A DNA stretch of 64,000 bases, taken from contig OX235271.1 of NCBI GenBank assembly GCA_944472155.2, positions 84,705,256 to 84,769,255 of the forward strand. Direction: 5' to 3'. Source of the stretch: Trichobilharzia szidati (lineage: Eukaryota; Platyhelminthes; Trematoda; Strigeidida; Schistosomatidae). Positions 1 to 10,650 of this stretch are shown piece by piece (positions within the stretch are counted from its first letter, which is position 1; every line of letters starts with the position of its first letter). The position numbers were made by a program, and so were the translations under genes. The notes under the pieces were generated by a model. That model ran no database searches. It was not told the DNA's origin and saw nothing but the letters and a program-made list of their open reading frames with translations.

Positions 1-1065
1 ACTAGAATTGCAGCCTGTTTCCAGTTGTTTTGAGGGATTTCAGCTTCATTTTGAACGTCTCTTGAACTAGGTGATGGTCTGAGCCTACTTCTGCTTCCCT
101 TCTTGACTTTGTGTCCAGCAGACTGCGTCTCCACTTCCTTGAGCAGCACTAGGAAGAAGTTTATGTGGTTTGTGGTGTGTCCGTCAGGCGACACCCATGT
201 TGCTTTGTGTATATCCTTGTGCTTGTACACACTGCCTCCGATCACCAAATCATTGAAAGCTCAGAAGTCTACGAAGAGTTATCCGTCCTCATTCATTCCG
301 CTGAGTGACAGCCTTTTCCCGTATTATCTGCTCCCGATTTGGCTTGCACTCATATAGCACATGAGGATTTTGATGTTACCATTCGGGATGTTTCCCATTA
401 CTGTTTGTAGTTGTCTGAACAAATCTTTCTTCTTCTCTTGTTCCGCGTTGTTTGTAGGTGTGTAGCGTTGGATAATTATACCCTTCCTTCTTTTTGGGTT
501 GAATCTTGCTGTCATGGTCCTGGATAAAATTGTTTCCCACTGCATTAGGGCTTTAGCTGCCACTGATGACATCGTGATAGGCACTCACTTCCTCAGTGTG
601 CCCGTGGTTATCGTCTTGGTAACCGGAATGGAGTAGATTACTGACTCTTCAGTTGATAATTTGGATAAACCGCATCCATTCTATCTCCTTTCGCAGGTAC
701 CCAGCACTTCTGTGCTATATCTCCGCTTTTTGTTGGCTACTTGGGCAGCCTTCCCAGTCTCGTAAATTGTACGAGCATTCCACGTCCCCATTTTTATACT
801 TGCTTTCATTGAGAAAAGATATATTGGCTGACTGGCTTCACGAAAGCTTTCAACAGCCAGCTGTGTCATTTCGCCTCTCGGATTCGAGCGAAGAGTAAGA
901 TATTTATTGGACGTTTTTGTATTTTTAATATATTTTATGTGTGTTGAAGTTTCTCTAGAGGTTTGATAAGCTTAGTGGTGTGCGGTTGTTAGCCGGACGC
1001 CCAATCCTCCCTCTTTAGTCGGGCTTGGGACCGGCTAGAAAACTAGCAAGCTAGTTAAATTTCTT
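1..1065 (-). mobile_element. RTE/SR2-like LINE, 5' part (5' UTR and endonuclease domain), antisense and broken
   Basis: On the minus strand, 681-869 reads MKASIKMGTWNARTIYETGK and 324-584 reads a stretch containing ARFNPKRRKGIIIQRYTPTN and NGNIKILM. This is the order of an apurinic-type endonuclease domain at the start of a LINE ORF: the GTWN(V/A)RT opening, then the QxYxPTN block, then the ILM(G)D block, here with the catalytic-loop Asp degraded. The frame is broken between the two pieces. To the right, 900-1065 is the 5' UTR; the same sequence recurs at 34900-35060 and 52640-52745. The reverse transcriptase would lie left of the window. The clade call (RTE, as in schistosome SR2) is inferred from remembered domain similarity. 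This is a dead copy. Confidence 0.75.
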
Positions 1066-1079
1066 ATTAAAAAACCAAA

Positions 1080-1302
1080 TATATATATATATGAAGTTTC
1101 TCTTACATTCCCACTTTAGGTCTTAATTTAATTGCATCGACTGCTTTATGAAGGTTTTACAATATTAAGTTTTATTTTCCAATCAAAACTTCATCTAACC
1201 ACTACGACTACTATTCAGATCATTGGATACAAAGTGAATAAACAAATAAGGCGGGCAATTACAAATCAAAAAGAACCGATTGCTTTATGCATGCACACAC
1301 TA
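1080..1302. other. short AT-rich spacer with an (AT)n run
   Basis: A run of AT dinucleotides sits near 1081-1092 between the LINE 5' end and the next SINE. No gene or repeat head is recognised. Confidence 0.5.
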
Positions 1303-1545
1303 CTGCTTCGGTCGCACAGCAGTAAAATGCTCGCCAGCCACGCCTCATATGGTTCGGGGTTCGATCCTCAGCCGACGCACTCCTTTACCTCTCTATGCCA
1401 GTAATAACACTGGTAAAGCGGGAAGGTTGGACATGAGGCTAGAAACCGCATCCCGTAAAATTATAAACAGCAGTGCTGCAGAAACTTCAAGCCTCTAGCT
1501 TGAAGCCCTATATTTCACTGGAAACGTAAAGGAAATAAAGAAGAA
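1303..1545 (+). mobile_element. tRNA-headed SINE, family A, near full length
   Basis: The head has a degenerate A box and a B box near 1356-1368, ending in GCCGACGCAC. The body follows: CTCCTTTACCTC, then ...CACTGGTAAAG, GAGGCTAGAAACC and CTTCAAGCCTCTAGCTTGAAG. The 3' end (CCCTATATTTCACTGGAAACGT) matches other copies at 3664, 43727, 57876 and 59812. The conserved order of tRNA-like head, 110-base body and LINE-like tail identifies the family. Confidence 0.8.
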
Positions 1546-2303
1546 AAGATACACACACTGACTGGCATGTTCTGTTTTTCCTTAGATGAAGAGACAAAGG
1601 ACATCAATGTTTTATCAAAATATTATTGCTTTTCATGCACAGTTACTTCTCTCTGTTTTTACTTTGTCTCAATTTCTAAATTCAAGATGTATATGTTTCT
1701 TATATTTCTACTAAGATTTATTTATTTTCAAATAAATTCTTTTGTTTAAATAAACACTGAACAAATGGTAGACATTCGTACTTTCTGTTTTGTAAATTGA
1801 TTGTGATATCAAAATGTCTCGAATTATGTAATAAACACTGACAACGACAATAACAAAAACAACGTGCGTGCACACACACACACACAAAGACACGAAAGTG
1901 ACGTTTATACACGCTGACATTGAAAACAATCAAGTTATGACATCAAAATAACGGGACAAAAAGAAAATCAAAACTAGATTATAGGTGTAGTTCTTAGCAA
2001 AAGTCGATCAAATAAAGTAGGAAGTAAGATTCGAATCTTATGCATCAGTGGTTTAATGAATCGGTTTTCTTTCAACAAAGTTTGATACTTCATCTACGCG
2101 ACAGTAATCCTAGAGAAGACGGCAATTTGAACATGAACCAAGCAGCCCTACTGTAACTTAAAAGGAACAACACTACAGTTATTGAAACTTCAATGCCTGA
2201 AGCTTTGTGTTCCTTTAACTGATTATATCATACACAGTGGAACAGAATTATTGTTTGCTGGGTGACTTGTCGAACACATTTTATGGTTAACATATTCATA
2301 TCA
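1546..2303. other. unassigned AT-rich DNA with a CA microsatellite
   Basis: No coding signal convinces: the short open frames at 1567-1749 and 1711-1933 are low-complexity. A CA repeat lies near 1868-1887. The rest is A/T-rich without recognised repeats. Confidence 0.4.
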
Positions 2304-2630
2304 GTTGGAGGGTTTCATCATGAGCTGACATCAGTTACAGAACCGTTGGAAAACCTGGGGAGAACTGGATAGCTGTTTCACCAGCCTAGTTTGGAAGTCT
2401 CCAACAGTATGCACCCACCGGGATTCGAAACCAGGACCTTCTGGTTACAAGGCTAGTGAGCTTGTAGACCATTCAGTCACTGGGACCCGATCCGATGGCC
2501 GGTCCATGAATTCTAACTCCTGCCATGCTGAAGAGTTCCGAATTAGGCTGGTGAAACAGCTGTCCACTACTCCCTGCAGGTTTTCCAATGGTTCTCTAAC
2601 CGATGTCAGCTCATGATGAAACTCTCCAAC
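2304..2630. mobile_element. foldback hammerhead-SINE pair (family H) with about 100-bp inverted arms
   Basis: The left arm starts GTTGGAGGGTTTCATCATGA and the right arm ends TCATGATGAAACTCTCCAAC. The arms (about 2304-2402 and 2530-2630) are near reverse complements. Between them is a minus-strand tRNA-like head; its B box appears as GGATTCGAAACC near 2420 and its A-box region near 2470-2490. In the right arm, CTGAAGAG followed by GTGAAACAGCTGTCC is a hammerhead-like block whose stem II has insertions, so it is probably inactive. Confidence 0.75.
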
Positions 2631-2639
2631 CAATCAAAC

Positions 2640-3285
2640 ACAATTCCTACAAAAACCAATCCTTGAAAATATTCATATCAGTAGTAACTATACAACAGCC
2701 GAACCCACTTTTTATAGTTTTCTTTCTTCCTCCTCATTTGCTGTGATTTAGCACCTGTTCCGGAAATTTAAAAAAAATCAACTACCCCTACGACAAATGG
2801 GAAGGAATAAACAGAACCATAAAAATAGAGGGCTACACAGTTGGGTCTTAAGAATAAGTATGAATATGAACAGTCGTGTGTGTTCAAAAAGTCATCTGTA
2901 TGTGATATATATCCAAATAAACAATTAAGTATGAAATAGTGGTGATTTCATTTCTTCTAATTCCCTACAAATTGAGCTGTCAGAGAAAGTTAAGTCTGTT
3001 GTTTATAATTCATTAAATCGTCAATTATACAATTTGAGGTGAATATTCTGAATAGTTTTCTTTGGAAGCCTAAAATATTTACTTCACAATATGTAATCCA
3101 GCTGACACTATGAAAAGATGCACGCATAAATGTATGCCAAAAAAAAGTGAGATGGTAGACACTACTGATTGACGTGGGTAATTGGAAACTGCTGACATTA
3201 GTCAGTAGTGCTTCCTAGGCAAGAGTAAACGGATTACTTAATTTAATCAGAACTTTTTAGTGAAGAAATTAACTTGAAGTTTTTT
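2640..3285. other. unassigned AT-rich DNA
   Basis: No open frame of interest and no recognised repeat was found on either strand. Confidence 0.35.
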
Positions 3286-3289
3286 CCCT

Positions 3290-3490
3290 ACCTGTATACT
3301 GTAAAATTTACCGATGAGGTTTCGAGCACAATTTATTGCCGCTCATAGTCATATCAAGGTACTCACACAAGTCTCTTGCTTCTGGCTTCATAAAAACAAA
3401 GGAAGAAAGTTTTGTGAGTACCTTGATATGATTTTGAGCGGCAACAAATTGTGCTCTAAACGTCATCTGTTAATATTACCGTATAACACT
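3290..3490. repeat. 200-bp imperfect palindrome (hairpin/MITE-like)
   Basis: Bases 3320-3367 and 3413-3460 are reverse complements at about 44 of 48 positions; both contain the core GAGTACCTTGATATGA or its complement. Pairing continues outward with more mismatches, so the arms run about 3290-3367 and 3413-3490 around a 45-base centre. It has no tRNA-like head and does not match the other repeat families here. It may be a MITE or a hairpin RNA source; copy number elsewhere is unknown. Confidence 0.7.
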
Positions 3491-3663
3491 GTGTGATTTT
3501 ATCATGGAATTATTATGAGAAGAGATGACTAAATCACATACAATAATGAAACTAACATCCGAAATAGAGAGTAGCTAATATTATTCTCAGATGATGAAAT
3601 CAGTGCAAAGTCTGTCACTTGGCTAATATTTTATTTCTATTCTAATCCAGTTAAGTCAGTAGT

Positions 3664-3896
3664 GTGCGTCGATGGCACAGAGGCTAAGACGCTCGCCGAC
3701 CATGCGCATGGTCCGGGGTTCGATGCCCGATCGACGCACTCCTATACCTCGCTAAGCCAGTAATAAGACTATTAAAGAGGAAAGGTTGAACATCAGCCTA
3801 TCAACCCAATCCTGTAAAAATATACACTGCTACAGCAACTTCAAGTCTCTAGCTTGAAGCCCTATGTTCCACCGGGAACGTGAAGGAATAAAAAAA
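3664..3896 (+). mobile_element. tRNA-headed SINE, family A, full length
   Basis: The head starts GTGCGTCGATGGCACAGAGG and holds an A box (TGGCACAGAGG) and a B-box-like GGTTCGATGCC; it ends in a 7-base complement of its start, as in a tRNA acceptor stem. The body runs through CCTCGCTAAGCCAGTAATAA, and the tail is GAAGCCCTATGTTCCACCGG with a short A run. One of the cleanest copies in the window. SINEs of this kind depend on a LINE's machinery; the tail suggests which one (see Findings). Confidence 0.88.
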
Positions 3897-4618
3897 TCAT
3901 AAGTCAGCCAGGGAGTGAATTCAAGATCTTCAGGTTTAGAATTCGGTTGCTGAGCTCCAATGTAGTAATCCATAAATTCCAAATTTTTTCACCATATACC
4001 AGAAGATACTTAACTCATACCCTAGTTGGGTCAGCAGGACGCATTACTGAAGTTCAAAAGTATGACAAAAAATGCGTGAATTCAGGTTTCTCAGATTTTC
4101 AATAATTTTCTAACTGACTTCACTTTGGGACTAAATCTAAATAAAAATCAATCAAGTGTGAATACTGATCTTCTTTTCATAAATGACTAGCTATTGGTTA
4201 AAATTTTCTGAAGTTTGTGACTGGTGTAAGCCACAACATCAAGTGTAGAGCAAATTCTCACCTATGACACAATCAGAAATCAGAATTCATCATTCATTTA
4301 TTGTCCACTATATGTCCTAAAACTTATCGACATTCATTTTAACTAAGGAATACACTGACTATAGTTCGTATGCGTTCATACTCTTCGTCAACATGTCTGG
4401 TTTTAAATTAATCAGTCTACCAAGCAAACATTAATTATTATTTGACGTTGTCGGTTTCTAAATGATCATATCCTCTACGAGTGTATGCTATTTCCAAGTT
4501 TCTATTGATTATACACTGTGACATGAGCATCCTTCGGTTACATAAGGAAACTATGATGACATCACATGTTAACTTTGCAAGCACTTGAATTGACGTTATT
4601 TATTGCCTTATTTAATGT
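3897..4618. other. unassigned DNA
   Basis: No coding potential or known repeat was recognised in this stretch. Confidence 0.35.
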
Positions 4619-4838
4619 GTCAGTCGTTTACTGGTAGAATGCTTGCCAGCCAGCCAGCCAGTTACGTGGTTCAGTGTTTGGTTCCTGTCCAGTGGACTCG
4701 TAAACTACGCTTAGCCTGTAATAAATCCCAAAAAGGTGGGGAATGCAAAGCAGGAGTAGCAAGTCACCGCTACTTAGTATTCAGTACCAGAGCTTAAAGC
4801 CCTATGGCCCAATTGGAAATCAAAAGGATGAAAAAAGG
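4619..4838 (+). mobile_element. tRNA-headed SINE, family A, diverged copy
   Basis: Has remnants of the A box (GTTTACTGGTAGAATGC) and B box (GGTTCAGTGTTTGGTTCC), then CTACGCTTAGCCTGTAATAA and the tail AGCTTAAAGCCCTATGGCCC. The order is the same as in intact copies, but divergence is heavy. Confidence 0.6.
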
Positions 4839-4839
4839 A

Positions 4840-6569
4840 TTACCTTATTCATATTTTGAGGTATAATTATAGTAATGTGTATATCATCCTATCTTGTGAG
4901 TAACACACTTTATTAAAAACATTATCCAGTAAGTTGTATTGTTTCACCGTGTGATTAACTGAAACAAAAAACGAACTAACATGGGATTATATACTACTAC
5001 TAATAATAATAATAGTACTAGTATTGAGAGAAAGGAGTTTTACGGACAAATATGATGCTAATGAGCACAAATCGCAATAAACAATGAGATTTAAATTAGT
5101 GTTGTTTGGACTCAATGTCTAGGAAAACCTTGGACCCGTATTTCTTGCTTGGTAATGTTCTATCTGTATTCTCCGGCGAATTGATTTTCGTAAAGAGATT
5201 CGAGCAAGCATCACCTTGTGCCTCACTCACACATATTACCACTGAGTAATTCGAGGTCATTATGTTTGTATGTTTTCAGGGACGATTAGAACTCGGGGAA
5301 GTTTCACCAACCAACGGACACAAACACCCTGAAACAAACAAGAGGAAGAACACGTAGTTCACAATAGGAGTATAGTGTATTGTCATAACAACAAGAGGTA
5401 CAGATTTTAGGCGGGTAGATTAAAAGTACATGTTCCCTTTGCCTAAATTCTAAAATAATTGGTATATTACATCCGCATGACCCGTATCTACAACATAAGA
5501 AAAAGAAATATGGCTATATGGCAGTCACAAAGCACACACATGCTAATTCACATGCGTTACAAATTAACCTTTCATTCATTCCATTGCTTCCAAATAATAT
5601 CAACTATTCTGTAATAGAGATACGTTGTCCTGTATTTTATTTGACTTATTCAATTGTTCTAAAAATTACAATCGTATGTCATTCGTTTTGTCGGCGACTG
5701 CTTTGCAGGTTATATTTGAAATGTCAATACTCTCCCGGAAAACAGTGGGATAAGTATCTCCTGTGTCTGTTGTTATTAGTAACACGTTACACAATACCAC
5801 TAGTATTACAAGTCAGTATCACAAAGTCTTTTTGCTTTAGTGATACATTTATTTATTACTTATGTCGCATTCGTTATCCATTTCTTTGTATTCTACCTGT
5901 TAGTACTTAAGTTAAACAAGAGTTAAATGAATTTCATTAACGTGATTCTTATTCTTCTTAATCAGTTCCGTAAATCACTGCATTTAGGCCTATCTATTTT
6001 TTTCCTCGATAAAATAGGTCGTGCTTTCCACATGTTCAAAAGATACACATACATTTTTTATAATGGAAATACTATCCAATCAGAGTTAAGTGTCCTTCTC
6101 TTCAAGGTCTAATTTAAGCGCCATTTATGTTCTATTTTGTGTAATTAATTTTCGTAGAATATAATTGCTGATTAAAATAGATATGTTCTAAGCTTAGTGT
6201 ATGATAAAAGTAATAATAATAGTAGGAATCATAAATATGATTACGTAGATGCGAGGAAACATTTTTTTACATTCCGCTATGTATGTTTTCCACCTGTCCT
6301 CATTATTAATAAGTCTCTTCATATTTTCACTACTTCGTAAGACGAACGGGTTAAAGTTACAAAGAAAGCAGAAGGCAGTAGAATAGAATGTGTCCTCTTT
6401 TCTACCTATTTATAGCAGAAATATTAGGAATAACAATATGCAGTAAATGGCTTAGCATTATAATAGCAATATTATAATGGTATTATTATCATTGTTAGTA
6501 GTAGTGTAGTGAGAGCTGTCTGCAAGCCAAAATTGTAGACAACAATTTACGTCAGTGTTTACGTCTCGA
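4840..6569. other. 1.7 kb of unassigned AT-rich DNA
   Basis: A 130-codon open frame at 5518-5910 is leucine/cysteine/isoleucine-rich with no domain, consistent with chance in AT-rich DNA. ATAATA-type simple repeats lie near 5000-5030 and 6210-6230. No SINE or LINE hallmark was found. Confidence 0.35.
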
Positions 6570-6855
6570 ATCGGGGTCATGAGAAAAAACAGAAACAAAG
6601 CTTAACCTTGAGGAACTCACCAACCAATCACAGCAGACTTAACATGTGCAAATATGAATTGTAGATATATGCCTCAACATTCTAAGAAACGTTCACAGGC
6701 AGTACAGAATAACTTTCAGCGAGAAAACAACCAATCAGAAGACTCTGCTTCTCCACTGACAATAATGTACATAAAAATCTATAAATATCTCTTGATTTTC
6801 TCAATAAATGATCTGTTGCCTGGTCCTTGTCTTCTGTCGTTACATTAGTAGCAAA
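6570..6855 (-). repeat. dispersed repeat, copy 1 (LTR-like?)
   Basis: Read on the minus strand, about 6700-6844 matches 33571-33720 on the plus strand. Shared blocks include ACAGAAGACAAGG, CCAGGCAACAGATCA and GTCTTCTGATTGGTTGTTT. Two dispersed copies without coding sequence could be solo LTRs or another non-coding element; no terminal TG..CA or target duplication was established. Confidence 0.5.
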
Positions 6856-6939
6856 ATAAAGAAAGATTCTCTATAATTCATACATCACATTTTCCGATCA
6901 TATGATTCTGATTAGAAAATGACACTACACACTACTGAC

Positions 6940-7175
6940 TGAATGTAATGAGTAGCTGGACACCACTCACATCAAACCAAGTAGTACCCGCTGGCTAGCC
7001 AGCTAGAGGTTTCACTTATTTTTAGCTAAGCTCATCAGTGGTGTATATAGATTGACTCATCTCAGAAAGCATAATTAGTCTAAACTACCCAAATTCTGGT
7101 TAACTACTCGGACAAACTGATAATATGTGAAGTCGAACTCTAGATTCGAACTACTGATGAATCCCAAAGTAGTAC
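6940..7175. repeat. diverged repeat shared with 9470-9660
   Basis: The blocks GCTGGCTAGCCAG, CTCATCAGTGGTGTATA and GACTCATCTCAGAAA reappear in diverged form near 9510-9600 (GCTTGCTAGCCAG, CTCATTAGTGTTGTACG, GACTCAGCTCAGAAA). A partial third copy may sit at 9790-9900. The family is unclassified. Confidence 0.45.
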
Positions 7176-7849
7176 AAAGCGGATGTTTAGTGCTCCTTTG
7201 TTTTATTGATCCTTTAGTTAATACATGTCTGTAGCAAAACCTACATTGAACTTCATCAAAATCCTTACAAAATCCAATATGTAAAGGTCTATGATTAATT
7301 TTATTCAGGTGTTTCTGTGACATGATAATGTGAATTAAAGAAATATTAATATTGTGTGGTTAAATAACATATTGGGAAAGAATACAAGTTATTGTTAGGT
7401 TTTTTAGTATCTGTAAAAATGATTTAGAAGTATTCTAGAATTACCAATGGACATTAGAATTTGAATAGAGGTGTAAAATCAACCATACATTAATGTAAAG
7501 GTCAGAATGGAATCTGGTCTTATAATATTGGAAATTACACTGTCAAGACAAATATAATTGAGATGAGAAAATAAGCAAAAACAATCTTATAACGTAGAGT
7601 ATAACTACCAAGGTAAAGGAAGATTAACAGTCGTCTCCTTTGGGATGCATAGATTTAGTTTTATTCGTTTAATGGCGATTGCTTGAGTCGTACACAGCAA
7701 CCTGGAACTGTCTTGAACTTTAATTACTTTCAAGGATTTAAATGCATGGATTTTCATGGCTACTAATGCACAATTGGCGAGCGATCCATCGAGTAAGGAA
7801 TTTCCCAGTTTCCAGAATCAAGTTTCTTAGAATGTATTTGGATATATGG
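7176..7849. other. unassigned DNA
   Basis: Nothing recognisable; short open frames are of chance length. Confidence 0.35.
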
Positions 7850-8318
7850 TGACATATCCTTCCTTTTCTCAGCATCAACAGCAAAATTCGAATTTTCAAC
7901 ACAAACGTCAAGTCAGTTCTTCCATATGGATCAGAAACTTGGTGGGTCACAAAGAATATTTCCAACAGCCTGTTGCAGACCTTTATCAACAACAACTGTC
8001 TTCGCTCTATAATGAAGATCAGGTGGCCGGAAAGAATCACCAGCAAAAAACTATGGGAACAAACAAAACAAGAACCAATCGCTCAACAAATATGCAGGAG
8101 AGAGTGGAGATGGATTGGACACTCGCTGAGGAGGCCGCTGGATGACATCGCACGTCAGGCCATAGCTCGAGTGGAACCCGAAATGGAAGCGGCGAGTGGG
8201 ACGTTCAAGGGTGACATGGAGGAGATCGTGTGAAGAGGAGTTGAAACACTATGGACTAACATGGATGCAGGTGAAAAGTACAGCAGAAGACAGAAGCAAG
8301 TGGAGACGTGCAGTTGAA
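7850..8318 (+). mobile_element. RTE/SR2-like LINE, 3' ORF end, truncated
   Basis: Reading across frames gives the C-terminus of the same LINE seen at 35063: SVLPYGSETWWVTKNI, QTFINNNCLRSIMKIRWPER and CRREWRWIGHSLRRPLD, then a decayed end. It is 5'-truncated and shifts frame near 7990 and 8160. The expected GCCCTATGTTCC tail is absent, because the sequence changes at about 8318 to a minus-strand Penelope fragment. Confidence 0.8.
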
Positions 8319-8450
8319 GCTTCCTTCCTTTTTTCCATCCGTTGTATGTCCTTTGACAAGTACATGTAAACTGGTATATGCAGTTGGAGGTAACATGAAG
8401 TGGGAAGGACTTGTCAATCCAACTTAAGATTGTCTCAGTGAGCATTTAAT
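8318..8450 (-). mobile_element. Penelope-like element fragment (GIY-YIG start)
   Basis: The minus-strand frame contains SNCIYQFTCTCQRTYNGWKK, close to the CIYQFTCSCGARYIG segment of the better-preserved copy at 59106. This is the start of the GIY-YIG endonuclease domain of Penelope-like retroelements, with the YIG replaced by YNG. It abuts the LINE relic on its left. Confidence 0.65.
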
Positions 8451-8616
8451 TTCGTCAAATTGTAACTAACCTGGCAAATGGATAAGTTCACTTGGAATCA
8501 GTATTTATTCTTCTATCACCTTTGAATTCAAGATTAAGGAAGGCTGGTTTCTTTTCTAAGGTACTTTTTATTTTCAACATTCTCTTTTTTTCAAGAATTA
8601 TTTTGTATGGATTCTA

Positions 8617-9297
8617 TTTGTTTCAGGTTGGAGAACCACTGAAACCACCAGGGAGTACTGGACATCTGTTTCATCCTAGTTCGGGAATCACTGGCAGTAC
8701 GCACCCACTGGGGTTCGAATTCATGACCTTTCAGTCACAAGGCAAGCTGGTATACCATTTCGCCACTGGAGCTCAGTTGAGTGACCCATGAATTCTAACT
8801 TCTGTCAATCCATGACAAACCGCAGCCATTATCTAATGTCGTTGGCAAGTATCTGTCATCACACTCGACCTGCTGTACCTTACAAACCATTTCTTGAAAA
8901 TTAACCTGATGTTCTCCAGTGACTGGCCACACAACGAAGTTGCCTCTAGTTCTGGTAAGAAGTCGTGACCATTGGGGGTCACCCGGTCTGAATTGAGGAA
9001 AAATACCCGACGACGACATCAGCTGGTGCCTGTCACGATCAAATCATGAACTGGTAGAAGTAAGAACTCATGGGTTGACCACTGAGTCGAGCCCTAGTGG
9101 CTGAATGGTCTACGAGCTTGACTTATAAATGGAAGGTCCTGGGTTCGAATCTCGATCAGTAGGTGTGTATTACTATAGAATCCACAATTGGAATGGAACA
9201 GCTGTCCAGTACTCCTTGGTTTTCAGTGGTTTTCTAACTGATATCAGGCCGTGATCAACCTTGAAACAAATAAAAACCCCGAAAACTAGTTCTTGAA
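8617..9297. mobile_element. pair of inverted hammerhead-SINEs (family H), 680-bp foldback
   Basis: The left copy (8617-8815) is on the minus strand and the right copy (9040-9290) on the plus strand. Both carry the tRNA-like head: GGTTCGAA near 8712 (reverse B box) and TGGCTGAATGGTCTACGAGC with GGGTTCGAATCTC near 9100-9155. They face each other around a central 220 bases. The hammerhead blocks are decayed; the left one reads CCAGTGA in place of CTGANGA. The ends carry GGTTTTCAGTGGTTTTCTAA and its complement. Confidence 0.75.
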
Positions 9298-10004
9298 TGT
9301 TTTCTTGTGTTTATCAATAAACTTGTGAGGATATCAGTTGTCTTCTAAATACTTTTCAGTGATAGTGAGTTCATCATTAAGTTTTACTCTTGAACATAGT
9401 TTTGGATTTCGGGAGAAAGTCCAAGTTTATCAAGAGCAAAACTATACACTACTTATTAGCTGAGATGAATAGTCGCATACTATCCAAACCAACCAACAGT
9501 GCTTGCTAGCCAGACAACAGTGATTTAAACACCCTACTCCAATTTTGTCTCTTTGAGATCAACCTCATTAGTGTTGTACGCAGTATGACTCAGCTCAGAA
9601 AACCAAATCGGTTCAAACCACCCGATTTCTGTCTGTCTACACTGGTCATACCATAAATCAAGTTTACAGTTTGCAAATTAATTAGCAGTCTGCAATTTAC
9701 GTAGTTCAAGGTGGTGTAACTTCACCACTGTTTTATTTGCAAATCAGAATTATTCAGATCACAATGCATTTGATCTGCTTGATACCAAAAATGATAGTTG
9801 GATACCCCTCACATCAATTAGTAGTGATTGCTGGCCACCCATATAGTAGGGATTTTAACAATGAGCAGCGGTTTTGCGTATTCGAGTTACACCACTGATA
9901 AGGCGGTATATCGAATCATGCAATTACGCTTGATCACTATTTATGATATCGTCTTCCAAAGTAAACTATGGTGGAATGATCACCTCGTCGAACTGTATAT
10001 ATCT
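9298..10004. other. unassigned DNA with diverged repeat relics
   Basis: Bases 9470-9660 resemble 6940-7175 (see that entry). No gene is seen; the 69-codon frame at 9828 lies partly in repeat. Confidence 0.4.
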
Positions 10005-10175
10005 CGTGGTCTAAGTAGTCTGGTAGATAACGCCTAGGTGTCCAGAACGATAGGTGTAGGGTTTGAGTCTTAGTGTGAAGCAACACCTACTGTGAACCAC
10101 AGATACTTTCTGATAAGGAGTCTCAAACGAAACGCAGTACACTTTCTGGATTTCACTGGTAGTCAGCATCCATCA
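10005..10175 (+). mobile_element. Smalpha-like hammerhead SINE, degenerate
   Basis: Contains CTGATAAGGAGTCTCAAACG followed by AAACGC and TGGATTTCACTGGTAGTC, matching the order of the Smalpha hammerhead of S. mansoni (CUGAUGAG, stem II, GAAAC, GCGUC, then TGGATTCCACTG). An insertion in the core predicts loss of cleavage. A weak B-box-like block (GGGTTTGAGTCTT) lies upstream near 10059. Confidence 0.6.
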
Positions 10176-10437
10176 AATAGGCCAGTTACTCCAGCGTGTA
10201 GCTTTAGGTTAAAATCTTTTGCTTTCTGTACTTAGTTTGGATGCATGTGATTAATTCAAAATGCTTCTGTGACACTTAATAACCTTGAATTGGAATAAGG
10301 TAAACATTGGAATATTCTACTGGTCATACCAATAGATAAGTGCCCCCCGTGACTACTGGTCAACCTGTTGATACCATATTCTTATTCTTCAGAGTCCTCA
10401 ATTTAAATTTATTCAGTGGACTAAGCATTATAGATTT

Positions 10438-10650
10438 TCAAGTGACTGACATCATTTAGAGAACCAATAGACAGCTATTTCGTTCTAGTTTGGGACTCTT
10501 TACAGTAGAAACCCATCTCCCCCCGAAGACTCGAACTCAGTGCCTTTCAGGTTACAAGGCGAGCACGTTGACCATTCAGCCGTTGGGATGGAATTAGATG
10601 GTCCATCAGCTCTAACTTTTGTCAGTTCGTGTTGTATAACACGAAATTGT
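10438..10650 (-). mobile_element. hammerhead-SINE (family H), degenerate
   Basis: On the minus strand the tRNA-like head lies near 10530-10590 and the hammerhead block near 10470-10500. The latter keeps AGAGTCCCAAACTAG and CGAAATAGCTGTC, but the first core strand has an insertion (CTGTAAAGAG). Confidence 0.6.

Noticed and set aside
5518..5910. 130-codon open frame in AT-rich DNA
   Set aside because: Composition is hydrophobic/cysteine-rich in the way AT-rich non-coding DNA translates; no motif, no splice or promoter context, and no relation to neighbouring features.
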